Both the position numbers and the translations under genes were made by a program. Below are positions 9,065 through 17,532 of a stretch of DNA of 48,398 nt, piece after piece. How positions within the stretch are numbered: the stretch's first letter is position 1; every line of letters starts with the position of its first letter. The notes below the pieces were generated by a model that worked only from the letters and a program-made list of their open reading frames with translations, was not told the DNA's origin and did not search any database. The DNA comes from Anaerobium acetethylicum (lineage in GTDB: Bacteria; Bacillota; Clostridia; Lachnospirales; Lachnospiraceae). The stretch is taken from the NCBI RefSeq assembly GCF_900096945.1, contig NZ_FMKA01000027.1, positions 1-48,398 on the forward strand. Reading direction: 5' to 3'.

Positions 9065-10153
9065 ATGTCAATAGAAAAAAACGATTTAACCACTATCCAA
9101 TTCAAAATAGATAAGCCAAATACTCGTATAATGAGCAGAAAAACTGACACTAAGGTAACCAGTACTCCTGATATTGTATTTGAAACAATTCACTCAGATG
9201 ACAACGAAAACAATTTTGTCTTTACATTTATCAATGCAGATACTTTCATCACAACTACATATTCTGCAGATAGCGAGAATAGCCCCAAAAATTACCAGCA
9301 GCTTCACTATCACGATTTTTTTGAGTTAATATATATCATTTCAGGAAGTATGTATCAGCAGATTGAAACTGAACGTCATCTATATACTTCGGGAAGTCTA
9401 TGTTTATTAAACTGTTTTATCAGTCACCAAGAAGAATATTCTACAGATTTTAGAGCTCTCTTTCTTCGGCTTCCAATATCTTTAATGAAATCACTGCTTG
9501 ATGATATTAATACTCTTTTTTTTGACATGGAGCGTGCATACGGAAACCAATTATTTGAACAATTTTTTACAGATAGTTTTGGATACACTGAAACAACTTA
9601 TGTCCTTCGCAAGGAGTATATAGATTTTATTCCTAATGAAAATGCTCCAGAAATCAAACAACATATGTATGGCTTTTTTGATTCTTTGACACTTCAACTG
9701 GCAAATCCAGTCATAGGCTCAACCTATATCATCAAAGGACTTATTATACAAATACTTTGTGAACTGTCTGATTCCTCAAAATATCAGATCATTCCACTAA
9801 ATATTGGTACTGATTCAGAAATCGTCCTTTTTAATGCCATCCGCGAACAAATTCAAAAAAGCTGTGGACATATTTCCAGAAAAGAATTAGAGGATAATTT
9901 ATCCTATAGTGGCTCATACTTAAATCGCATTATAAGAAAATACTCAGGATATAGTTTAAAGCAATTCGCTTTATCCGTATCTTTAAATAAGGCTGTTGAT
10001 CTTCTTCAAAATACCAACATGTCTATAAATGAAATCTGTGATTATCTACAGTTTTCAAATCAGACATATTTCTATAGTTCTTTTCAAAAAAAATATGGCT
10101 TGACACCAAAAAAATACCGAGAGAATTATCGTAATTCCCTCGGTAAATCGTAG
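9065..10153 (+). CDS. AraC-family transcriptional regulator with N-terminal cupin sensor
   Basis: This 362-residue protein has an AraC-type cupin region at about residues 75-155 (LHYHDFFELIYIISGSMYQ, then a GSLCLLN turn). Two helix-turn-helix motifs occupy about 260-355 (ISRKELEDNLSYSGSYLNRIIRKY and SINEICDYLQFSNQTYFYSSF), ending in the usual LTPKKYREN. AGGAGG lies five bases before the ATG. It is transcribed away from the GH2 gene and probably senses a sugar inducer to control cassette A through the inverted repeat at 8981-9041. Unlike the other three AraC proteins in the window it has the cupin rather than the PocR-like N-terminal half, so it is not a simple duplicate of them. Confidence 0.92.
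   Translation: MSIEKNDLTTIQFKIDKPNTRIMSRKTDTKVTSTPDIVFETIHSDDNENNFVFTFINADTFITTTYSADSENSPKNYQQLHYHDFFELIYIISGSMYQQIETERHLYTSGSLCLLNCFISHQEEYSTDFRALFLRLPISLMKSLLDDINTLFFDMERAYGNQLFEQFFTDSFGYTETTYVLRKEYIDFIPNENAPEIKQHMYGFFDSLTLQLANPVIGSTYIIKGLIIQILCELSDSSKYQIIPLNIGTDSEIVLFNAIREQIQKSCGHISRKELEDNLSYSGSYLNRIIRKYSGYSLKQFALSVSLNKAVDLLQNTNMSINEICDYLQFSNQTYFYSSFQKKYGLTPKKYRENYRNSLGKS
10117..10144 (+). terminator. Hairpin overlapping the AraC stop region
   Basis: ACCGAGAGAATTA and TAATTCCCTCGGT pair around a three-base loop within the last codons of the AraC gene. There is no T-run behind it, so termination is only a possibility. Confidence 0.35.
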
Positions 10154-10257
10154 CAACCATTCGCCGCTATAATTGATTATTTTATATAAAAACGTAAACT
10201 GTCTGCCCACGTCATCCACATCAGGTAGATTCCTGTTACCTCAACAAACAAAAACAA

Positions 10258-10290
10258 TCCCGAAAATCCTATATATCATGGACTTCGGGA
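10258..10290 (-). terminator. Probable terminator after the 49-aa ORF
   Basis: On the minus strand TCCCGAA (10290-10284) pairs with TTCGGGA (10264-10258) and is followed by TTGTTTTTGTTTG. It sits 23 bases beyond the stop of the small ORF at 10313, which supports that ORF being a transcribed unit. Confidence 0.55.
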
Positions 10291-10312
10291 CTGCTATATT
10301 TTTCATTTTCAA

Positions 10313-10462
10313 TTATTCTTCATTTCTAATCTTACGAAATATCTCGTACTGTCTTTTTGTTTTACTATCCACATCACATAGAATTCCTTTCGCCTCAAGA
10401 ATACGTTCAATTGCCTGTGTCTGTAATTCGCATAGCAAAAGACCATCTTTATCCATTTCCAT
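10313..10462 (-). CDS. Small hypothetical protein (49 aa)
   Basis: An ATG at 10462 opens a 49-codon frame beginning MEMDKDGLLLCELQ, continuing with TQAIERILEAKGILCD and ending KRQYEIFRKIRNEE. The composition is charged and strongly helical, as in a real small protein, and a terminator-like hairpin follows at 10258-10290. The ribosome site is poor: GAGGAG lies about 15 bases upstream. I do not recognise the family. It could be a small standalone protein or the C-terminal end of a decayed larger gene, since the 35 codons upstream of it are also open in a shifted frame. It is unrelated in strand and apparent function to the sugar genes on both sides. Confidence 0.4.
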   Translation of the reverse strand: MEMDKDGLLLCELQTQAIERILEAKGILCDVDSKTKRQYEIFRKIRNEE

Positions 10463-10690
10463 GGTGTCCTGTCAATACTCCTCAATCAATATTCAAATAT
10501 TGTTTTACATATTCTTTATTTTGAGTGTAATCTATGTAGGTAACAAACCCCAGACAGAATATCAACAGTATTGAGTAGTCTTCCTGATTTTACAAGTCAA
10601 AAAATTCAAGACTGTAATTACATTAAGCGGCAGCCTGCTGAATATGCTCTATCTGGCTAAATTTTATTGCACGAGAGTATCAAAAAAACC
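10463..10690. other. Intergenic region, no recognised gene
   Basis: A minus-strand frame of about 35 codons (ending EYVKQYLNID at about 10480) is open here but has no start with a ribosome site. It may be a gene remnant. I see no repeat or RNA element. Confidence 0.3.
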
Positions 10691-10738
10691 AACAAAAAAC
10701 GAAGACAACTCTTACTATGAATTGTCTTCGTTTTTGTT
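10691..10738 (-). terminator. Strong terminator of the cassette B operon
   Basis: AACAAAAAACGAAGACAA (10691-10708) pairs with TTGTCTTCGTTTTTGTT (10722-10738), apart from one extra A, around a 13-base loop. On the minus strand the right side of the stem ends in a T-run followed by GGTTTTTTTG. It lies about 140 bases beyond the GPH stop at 10875 and would end the cassette B transcript. The symmetry would also allow termination from the plus strand. Confidence 0.8.
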
Positions 10739-10874
10739 AGGCTCAAAATGTTTCTGATGTCAATTCCAGACCATTCACCACCTACTGATTACAGTTGCAT
10801 ACTCTATCGAATTTATCTCAGCGGCAGATGTTTCCTCTATCTTAAAATTTTATGCAATATTAAGATTAAGTGTA

Positions 10875-12269
10875 TTAATTATGTCTTTTTTCTAACTCTG
10901 CTTTAATTTCCGGCATTTTATCTCCCACGTCATACCGGAAAGAAATCAATAAAGCAATCAATACAATCAGCATTGGAACAATGTTAAAAAGAACTTTGAT
11001 TCCTGTTTCTGCTGAATCAGAAAGCACCTGTGCTGTTCCAACATAACCAGTTAATGTCATAAAAATACCCATACCTGATGAGGCAACAGCAGAAGCAACC
11101 TTTGCCATAAACGATGTAATGGATCCCATCATTCCTTCAATACGGACGCCCGTTTTCCACTCGCCATAATCCATACATTCAAACAAATAAATGTTTAACA
11201 TAAATGCAATTGGCACAGAACCTGCGATAAACAGAATATATCCGACAATCAGCGTCGCAAGATTTGTTCCACCAATCATACGGATAGCTGGCCCAATCAG
11301 CATAAGAAACAGTCCAAGTCGAAGTGTTTTTCCGGTCCCCAGTTTACCCATAATCTTTGGTGTGAATAATAATAAAGGTAAAATGATCATCATTCCAGCA
11401 TTAAGCCATGTTCCAACTCCTAAATCACCAATTATGTATTTTAAGTAATATGTCTGAGCACCACCAGAAATGCCATTTGAAAAATGATAACAGAAATACA
11501 TAAGTGCAAACATTCCTAAATATTTATTGTCCATCAATCCACGAAGTGCTTTTTTTAGACTTAATTTTTCTTCTGCTATATGCTCTTCTTTCGTTCCATC
11601 CTCGTTCACTTCTGATGCATTCGCTTCTACATCTAACTCAGGAATGAAGAAAAATCTCAACATACCAATTGTTGCACATGGTATAGCAAGGCATAACGCT
11701 ACCATTGCCCAACTTCTTCGATCTACCCCAACATTCTGCATCACCTGCGGAATAATCATTCCAACAATAATTCCAAACAACATATTGTACACACCTGTTG
11801 CTGCAGTAACTACAGTACGATTCTTTTCTGTACGAACCGATCTGATCAAATAAACACTATCTGTACCATATAGAATAGTGATAAATACTGCACTTTGTAA
11901 TGTATATGTTACAAATACCCATGCATATATGGCTATATTTCCCATTTCCGGTGTCGCATACATTAAGAAAATGAACAGCCAAAGAAATACAATTGCAATT
12001 TCATATGGTCTTGCTTTTCCTAATTTGGTTTTAGTTCGATCTACGATATATCCAATAACAAGATCCGTAAATGCATCAAAAAATTTTGATACCATCAATA
12101 GAATACCGATTATTGCGGGATTCAACCCCAACACATCTGTAAAATATAATGATGAATAAGCCACCATCGCCATATTCAACGACAATGCAACGCTTCTTGA
12201 TGACCAAGCAGCCGAGAACCATATAGGTAGTTTTTCCCGTGCTCCTGGAAGTGTTTTTGTGTCTTTCAT
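10875..12269 (-). CDS. GPH-family sugar:cation symporter (MFS)
   Basis: This GPH/MelB-type MFS transporter (464 residues from the chosen start) has about 12 hydrophobic segments. The conserved stretch SKFFDAFTDLVIGYIVDRTK, followed by KLGKARPYE, carries the acidic residues that bind cation and sugar. The ATG at 12269 (MKDTKTLPGAREKLP) is preferred over the one at 12290 because AAGGAG stands nine bases before it, while the earlier ATG has only a weak GGGAT. The central loop has an acidic insertion (VEANASEVNEDGTKEEH). It is the last gene of the cassette B operon, 117 bases after the GH2 gene, a gap that may hold its own promoter. Its role is inferred to be uptake of the glycoside degraded by the five upstream enzymes. 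Confidence 0.92.
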   Translation of the reverse strand: MKDTKTLPGAREKLPIWFSAAWSSRSVALSLNMAMVAYSSLYFTDVLGLNPAIIGILLMVSKFFDAFTDLVIGYIVDRTKTKLGKARPYEIAIVFLWLFIFLMYATPEMGNIAIYAWVFVTYTLQSAVFITILYGTDSVYLIRSVRTEKNRTVVTAATGVYNMLFGIIVGMIIPQVMQNVGVDRRSWAMVALCLAIPCATIGMLRFFFIPELDVEANASEVNEDGTKEEHIAEEKLSLKKALRGLMDNKYLGMFALMYFCYHFSNGISGGAQTYYLKYIIGDLGVGTWLNAGMMIILPLLLFTPKIMGKLGTGKTLRLGLFLMLIGPAIRMIGGTNLATLIVGYILFIAGSVPIAFMLNIYLFECMDYGEWKTGVRIEGMMGSITSFMAKVASAVASSGMGIFMTLTGYVGTAQVLSDSAETGIKVLFNIVPMLIVLIALLISFRYDVGDKMPEIKAELEKRHN

Positions 12270-12386
12270 TTGTTTAATCTCCTTTTCCATATCCCTTTTA
12301 TTAATTCAATATAATTTTACGAAATAGTAGATGAAAGTTTTATCAAAATCCACCCTTTTGTATCAGATTTAACCACATTTGTTCTT
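12270..12386 (-). promoter_or_regulatory. Gap before the cassette B transporter, possible internal promoter
   Basis: This is the largest gap inside the cassette B operon. On the minus strand it contains TTTTGATAAAAC and, closer to the gene, an AT-rich TAAAATTATATT suited to a -10 element. The TTTTGATA word also occurs in the operator-like repeat at 8981-8992. No hairpin terminator follows the GH2 gene, so read-through from upstream is also expected. Confidence 0.35.
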
Positions 12387-14906
12387 TTATAATGCTTGAA
12401 ATATTAGTTTTTTTTTATCCAATCCTTCTGCACTGATGCTCACTCGGATTTCACCCTGATTTCCATTGGAGCGGAGCACTGCAATTACCCTTCCATCAAA
12501 TGTTTCACAATGCTTTTCCTGATAAGAATTCTCACTACTTGGATTAGCATTTCCCAGTCCTGCCAGATCTGCTGCACCTTCCACACTAATATGAATGTCA
12601 TGTTTTTCCCACATGTTTGGAATTCCACTCTGATCTGTTAAATAAAGATCAAGAATGATTACATCCTGTCCATCTGCTTTCATTTCTTCAGAACTTGGAA
12701 TTACTTCAATCTGTGACGCAGCATCTGCTGTTTGTAATGTAGTTCTTGCATTCTCAATTCCTCTATCATAGGATACTGCTGTTAATTCTCCCGATTCATA
12801 AGTTATTTCATATGTTGCCGTAAACTCATTTTCTTTTCCCGTTGGTTTTCTTCCAAGAGAAGTTCCATTTAAGAATAATTCCACTTCTTCTGATGGTGAT
12901 AGAATCTTCAATTTGGCAGGTCTGCTTTCATATCCCGGATAAGTCCAGCTATCCAATGCATCATCATATTTCCAATGATTTCTGAGACAACCATATCCAT
13001 GTCGATCAACTCGTTCTATCGCTATGTACGGCTCCTTCCGAAGACCGAAAACAATCTCTCTCAAATAACTAACTGGTCTGCGATATCCATTCAAATTGAT
13101 ATCACCACAATAAGCCAAACGATCTGGATACACTCCCTGTCCTTCCGGCATACAGTCGTAATGGTAAATACCGATTCCGGCCTCTCCAAGATAATCATAT
13201 CCGGTCCAAGTAAAATCACCAATAACATGCGGATTTTTCTCTACTATTTCCCATAGTCTTGCAATTTCCGTTGGATAGCTTTCACTTCCAACAATTACAT
13301 GATTTGGGTGAAGCGCATGCTCCAATTCATGACGAACTGGCATATAATTCAATCCTATGACGTCTAGTTCATCCCCTACCTCTTCAATTTGCTTAGTCAT
13401 AAGCTGACTACCATGAAGCATATCTCTAATTTCATAGGGAATATCCCCCATCACATCATTCAATTTTTCACTTCCTTCAGAGGATACACCCTTTGTCTTT
13501 AAAGGAGTCAATTCTTCCTGAAGATTACCCATTTGGGGATCTATCTCTGTGCCCGGAGGCATAAACATTTGTTCCATCTCCCTGCTATCTTCTTTAGATG
13601 CTCCTGAAAGCGCAAGAAAACCGTTAAATCCACTTGTCACAAATCTTGTAGGGTCATTCTGACGTATGCAATTTGCAAGAGTACGGCACTGTATTCTTCC
13701 TCCTGCTCTCCCAATCTCTGGCATTTCATTCCCTACGCTGTAGAGAATAACACATGGATGATTATAGTCCTTTTCAATCATTCGTTTTACTTCATCCTGC
13801 CATATATCACGAAAAGCAAAAGCTGCATCGTTACAATTTTTTGGAACATTCCACATATCGATCAATTCATCCATGACCAATACACCAAGTCTGTCACAAA
13901 CTCGAAGCATTGCCTTGCTCATTGGATGATGAGAACTTCTTATACTGTTAAAACCTGCTTCTTTCAATTTTAAAACCCGGTATTCCTCTGCCTTTTCCAG
14001 TGTACAGGCTCCAATCACTCCATTATCATGATGAATGCAGGCTCCACGGAGCTTCACACTTTCTCCGTTAATTCGCAATCCTTTTCTTGCATCCAATTTC
14101 AATTGTCTGATTCCAAAAGTCTCGATTGCCTCATCCTGGATATCCTCATTCTGTAATATCGATGCCCTGCAGGAATAGAGATTTGGATTTTCCACACTCC
14201 AGAGCATTGGTTCAGAAACTATGATTCTCATATGGCTTGTTGCAGTTTGACCACACGGAATTGTAATCTTATTACATTCTTGTGCCACAACATTTCCGGC
14301 CCGATCTAAGAGTTCCACCTGAAGCTTACCAGTAAAGCCTTTACTGTCGCTATTTTTCACATTTGTATCTACTGTCAAAACCGCATAATCTTCTTCTATA
14401 TCCTGTGTTGTTATTCGCAATTGTTCCGGAACAATGGAAATCATTCCGCCTATGTAAAGATTAACATCACGGTATATTCCACTTCCGCTATACCATCTAG
14501 AACTTTTATCATTGTTAATCGAAATGACCTTTATTTCATTTTTTTCACCAAAGTTTAAATATGGTTTTATATCCACATAGAATTGGGAGTAACCATACGC
14601 ATGCCGCTCCACATACTCTTCATTCACATAAACCATCGCTTTACTCATAACACCTTCGAATTCCACAAGAATCTGATTCTTCTCCCATTCTCCTGGCACG
14701 ACGAATTTCTTCACATAGGTGTAGCTTTTAGCTGGGTAGTATCCAGACTGGTTTCCGTTGGCGCAATTCGCAGATCTTTTTTCCTGAATCATCGCATCAT
14801 GGGGCAAGGTGACAGACTCCCGCTTCGCACCTGCCATCAGAGCCGCAAATGCATCACTTACCCCAGATTCCACTTCCCATAACTCATTAAATAATATTTT
14901 TTTCAT
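12387..14906 (-). CDS. GH2 beta-glycosidase
   Basis: This 839-residue GH2 enzyme has a sugar-binding jelly roll (about 1-155, with SSRWYSGSGIYRDV), an immunoglobulin-like domain (about 160-270), a TIM barrel (about 275-600) and a C-terminal part resembling the DUF4982/Big-like domains of GH2 enzymes. Acid/base Glu394 lies in SVGNEMPEI and nucleophile Glu542 in VGSESYP. An insertion of about 100 residues between them is rich in Met, Glu and Gly. The ATG at 14906 (MKKILFNELWEV) is used because GGAGG lies 11 bases upstream and the paralogues begin at the equivalent residue; the longer open frame only overlaps the upstream gene. The start overlaps the end of the GH106-like gene by 20 bases, implying translational coupling. 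There is no signal peptide. Confidence 0.9.
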   Translation of the reverse strand: MKKILFNELWEVESGVSDAFAALMAGAKRESVTLPHDAMIQEKRSANCANGNQSGYYPAKSYTYVKKFVVPGEWEKNQILVEFEGVMSKAMVYVNEEYVERHAYGYSQFYVDIKPYLNFGEKNEIKVISINNDKSSRWYSGSGIYRDVNLYIGGMISIVPEQLRITTQDIEEDYAVLTVDTNVKNSDSKGFTGKLQVELLDRAGNVVAQECNKITIPCGQTATSHMRIIVSEPMLWSVENPNLYSCRASILQNEDIQDEAIETFGIRQLKLDARKGLRINGESVKLRGACIHHDNGVIGACTLEKAEEYRVLKLKEAGFNSIRSSHHPMSKAMLRVCDRLGVLVMDELIDMWNVPKNCNDAAFAFRDIWQDEVKRMIEKDYNHPCVILYSVGNEMPEIGRAGGRIQCRTLANCIRQNDPTRFVTSGFNGFLALSGASKEDSREMEQMFMPPGTEIDPQMGNLQEELTPLKTKGVSSEGSEKLNDVMGDIPYEIRDMLHGSQLMTKQIEEVGDELDVIGLNYMPVRHELEHALHPNHVIVGSESYPTEIARLWEIVEKNPHVIGDFTWTGYDYLGEAGIGIYHYDCMPEGQGVYPDRLAYCGDINLNGYRRPVSYLREIVFGLRKEPYIAIERVDRHGYGCLRNHWKYDDALDSWTYPGYESRPAKLKILSPSEEVELFLNGTSLGRKPTGKENEFTATYEITYESGELTAVSYDRGIENARTTLQTADAASQIEVIPSSEEMKADGQDVIILDLYLTDQSGIPNMWEKHDIHISVEGAADLAGLGNANPSSENSYQEKHCETFDGRVIAVLRSNGNQGEIRVSISAEGLDKKKLIFQAL

Positions 14907-17532
14907 ATATATGAATTCCTCCACAAATTCCTGTTGCACATTCTGGTACTTTCTGTTCCAAGCCCATATAGGTTCGAATTGGATCTGGTATCTGAGACAT
15001 TTCACGCTCAAGTGTTGTTGCTACTTCTATTCGAATCATATTCTCTCCATTTTGGGTCAGTTCTGACAGATTATAGATAAATGGGGCAACAATCTGAATT
15101 CCGGCACTTATATCATTTACAAACACTTCAACCGCTTCTCCCGCTTTTTCAATTTCCAGTAACACATGTTGCGTATTTTCTTTACGGACATATGATTTCT
15201 CATATCTTACAAATCCTGAAAATAGTGGTGCTTCTGTTTCCAATGTATCCGGAAGCGATACTATCTTTCCCTCTTTAAAGTCTGGATAATCGATTGCGTT
15301 ACAGATACTTCTACTCCATCTATTACTAAAATCTATCCTTGTTCCGCTCACTTCGCTTCTCTTGCATATGTCTTCAGGTATTTCTTCGAAGCATACAACA
15401 AGGCTCTTTCCCGGATAAATTGAAACCTTTAATTTGGTGCCATCTGTATCTTCCTCTTTAAGTTGAACATAACATTGATTATCCCATGCGTCATACTCGT
15501 AGCACATTCCTTTCTCAGGTACATGGATTTCTCCAATGTAAGGTTCTTCCCCCTCATTGACGAATATGTATTTTGTAAAAACATCCTGATATCTGATATA
15601 ACGTATTCGATTATTTTCTGGCTGAATGTTAACATCAAACAATTGATTTCCATTTACCCAGTTCATCAATTGATCTAATGGAACGATTTCCGCCTTTGGA
15701 ATCTCTGCTATTTTTCCTGTTTCTCCATCACAGATACCCTCTGGGTATTGATTGATAAAGACAACTTTACCATCCGCTGCGTTCATTTCTTCTACAGCAT
15801 CAGCCACTTCCTTCGTAATGAATTGTGATTGTACAATTATAAGAGCTCGATAGCTATTCTCATTGACTACAAGTTCATTCCCAACCTCTGTGCCATAATA
15901 TGCTCGATCTGCAAATACATCTGCCGGAATAAAGTCATACTCAATCTGATGATCCGCCAAAATTTTCGCCACATCAGAAAGATTCATATAGTCTCCAGTC
16001 CACTCCGCCTCCGCATTATACAGGATTGCCACAGGAGCTACGTGTTTCCCCCCGCTGATCAGATCACACATACGGTTCGTGTATCTCATCAGTGCCCCAA
16101 AATGACGATATTGCGGATTGTGTCCGTGTGCATAGAAATGTGGCGGGCAATCCGGATCAGGAAATTCTTTGGGACTAAATGCATGCGGGACAAAATGGTT
16201 GATTCCGCGTACAAGGAAATGATCTACCAAGTATTTTTCCAGATGTACACCTTCCTCCCAACCATAATTGCCGAAAATTTCACACATACTTCTGCCTTGT
16301 TTGAGTGGATCAATTGCTGCCAGTGAAGAAGCCAATTTTCCAAGAACATAATGATAGAACTCACCATCTCTTTGTTCGCCCATAAGACCATATGGGCCGT
16401 TCCATTCTCCTCCAGGGAATACCTGTCCACCGATATCGTCAATACCAGCCATACTCTGTCCAGCCAATCCACGGAAATAATGTCCCAGACTGCTTCCGGT
16501 TCTCGTACTTTGATTATTATCTTCAATCATATGTCCAATGTATTCCACGCCATGGTTTCGGCACCATTCTCCAATCTGTATGGAGAAATTCTCTTGCACC
16601 AGGCTAGTTACCTCATCCATAAATTCATAACGTGCTTTCGCCGTAAACTCATTTGCAAACTCAGTATCCCAGATTAATGGAATCATTCTGGTAAAATCAG
16701 CTCCCCATTTATCCTGCAGACGCTCTTCTAGTTCTTTACTCCATGGCTGATCCTCTAATTCAAAGATTCGCTTTCCTGTTTCGTATAGATGTCCATTTCC
16801 AATTTCAGGTTCATCCGAAAAAAAACCAGCAATCGTTTGTCCGAACTCTGAGCCATAATGATTATAGTGTGGCTCATATACTGCTTCAATCAATTTATGG
16901 CATGATTCTTTACTCATCATATTAATGTAATTTCTATGTGGACCTCTGTTTCTGGTCAAATGGCAGATATAAAGCTTCCACTGTCCCTCCGGAAGAAGCA
17001 CTTTACATTCCTTCTGACCGATATGCATTGATAAGTCGATAATATCCTGAAAGCAATCTCCATTTGTTTTTACAGCAGTAATACTGATTATTCTGTCATC
17101 GTCAAAGTGACGCATATTTTCTTCCTGAATCTGATAAGACTCAATCATATTTGGTATCCACGCTGATGCTTTTTCAAAATCAGTAAGCGTAATCACGGTT
17201 TCTTTCCCGCCCCCGATTGTCGCAGCCACTTGATACACAAGACTCTGTCTGCACATTTCATCCGGTTCATGTTCCAAAGCACCATTGGCATAGCCCGTTG
17301 GAAAATGACTATCATCCAGAATCCACACCTTCATATTAAGGCGCTTTGCCTCCTCTAAAATAATATCCATATCTTTCCACCAGCCATCACCCACAAAATC
17401 CGGATGAGGTCTGCTTTCCACGCACACCGCCTCTATATTTGAATCACGAATTACCTGCATATACTCTCGAAGCACTTGCTCCTCTTCTCCATGCATCCAT
17501 AAAAATGGAAATATATAATTGGATTCTTTCAT
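14887..17532 (-). CDS. GH106-like putative glycoside hydrolase with C-terminal GH2-type sugar-binding domain
   Basis: This 881-residue protein begins like GH106 alpha-L-rhamnosidases and related uncharacterised hydrolases. A barrel start FPFLWMHGEEEQVLREYMQ is followed by WWKDMDIILEEAKRLNMKVW and ILDDSHFPTG (about residues 8-80). Further motifs are FFSDEPEIGNG, EYIGHMIEDNN and HFVPHAFSPKEFPDPDCPPH. Residues about 500-620 resemble the glutamine-amidotransferase-like domain seen after such barrels. About 770-870 (GFVRYEKSYV, VEVFVNDISAG, GENMIRIEVATTL) is a GH2-type jelly roll. Acidic residues in DEPE and HMIEDN are candidate catalytic groups, which I cannot confirm. The ATG follows the nucleoside-hydrolase-like stop directly (TAGATG), with GGAGGGG eight bases upstream. 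The family link is distant, so rhamnosidase activity is only one possibility. Confidence 0.7.
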   Translation of the reverse strand: MKESNYIFPFLWMHGEEEQVLREYMQVIRDSNIEAVCVESRPHPDFVGDGWWKDMDIILEEAKRLNMKVWILDDSHFPTGYANGALEHEPDEMCRQSLVYQVAATIGGGKETVITLTDFEKASAWIPNMIESYQIQEENMRHFDDDRIISITAVKTNGDCFQDIIDLSMHIGQKECKVLLPEGQWKLYICHLTRNRGPHRNYINMMSKESCHKLIEAVYEPHYNHYGSEFGQTIAGFFSDEPEIGNGHLYETGKRIFELEDQPWSKELEERLQDKWGADFTRMIPLIWDTEFANEFTAKARYEFMDEVTSLVQENFSIQIGEWCRNHGVEYIGHMIEDNNQSTRTGSSLGHYFRGLAGQSMAGIDDIGGQVFPGGEWNGPYGLMGEQRDGEFYHYVLGKLASSLAAIDPLKQGRSMCEIFGNYGWEEGVHLEKYLVDHFLVRGINHFVPHAFSPKEFPDPDCPPHFYAHGHNPQYRHFGALMRYTNRMCDLISGGKHVAPVAILYNAEAEWTGDYMNLSDVAKILADHQIEYDFIPADVFADRAYYGTEVGNELVVNENSYRALIIVQSQFITKEVADAVEEMNAADGKVVFINQYPEGICDGETGKIAEIPKAEIVPLDQLMNWVNGNQLFDVNIQPENNRIRYIRYQDVFTKYIFVNEGEEPYIGEIHVPEKGMCYEYDAWDNQCYVQLKEEDTDGTKLKVSIYPGKSLVVCFEEIPEDICKRSEVSGTRIDFSNRWSRSICNAIDYPDFKEGKIVSLPDTLETEAPLFSGFVRYEKSYVRKENTQHVLLEIEKAGEAVEVFVNDISAGIQIVAPFIYNLSELTQNGENMIRIEVATTLEREMSQIPDPIRTYMGLEQKVPECATGICGGIHIYEKNII

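Noticed and set aside
10173-10574. Plus-strand open frame of 133 codons after the AraC gene
   Set aside because: No ribosome site, odd composition, and it lies opposite a better minus-strand small ORF and two hairpins.
12387-15011. Longer start for the cassette B GH2 gene at 15011
   Set aside because: The extra 35 codons overlap the GH106-like gene, lack a ribosome site and have no match in the GH2 paralogues. The ATG at 14906 has GGAGG.
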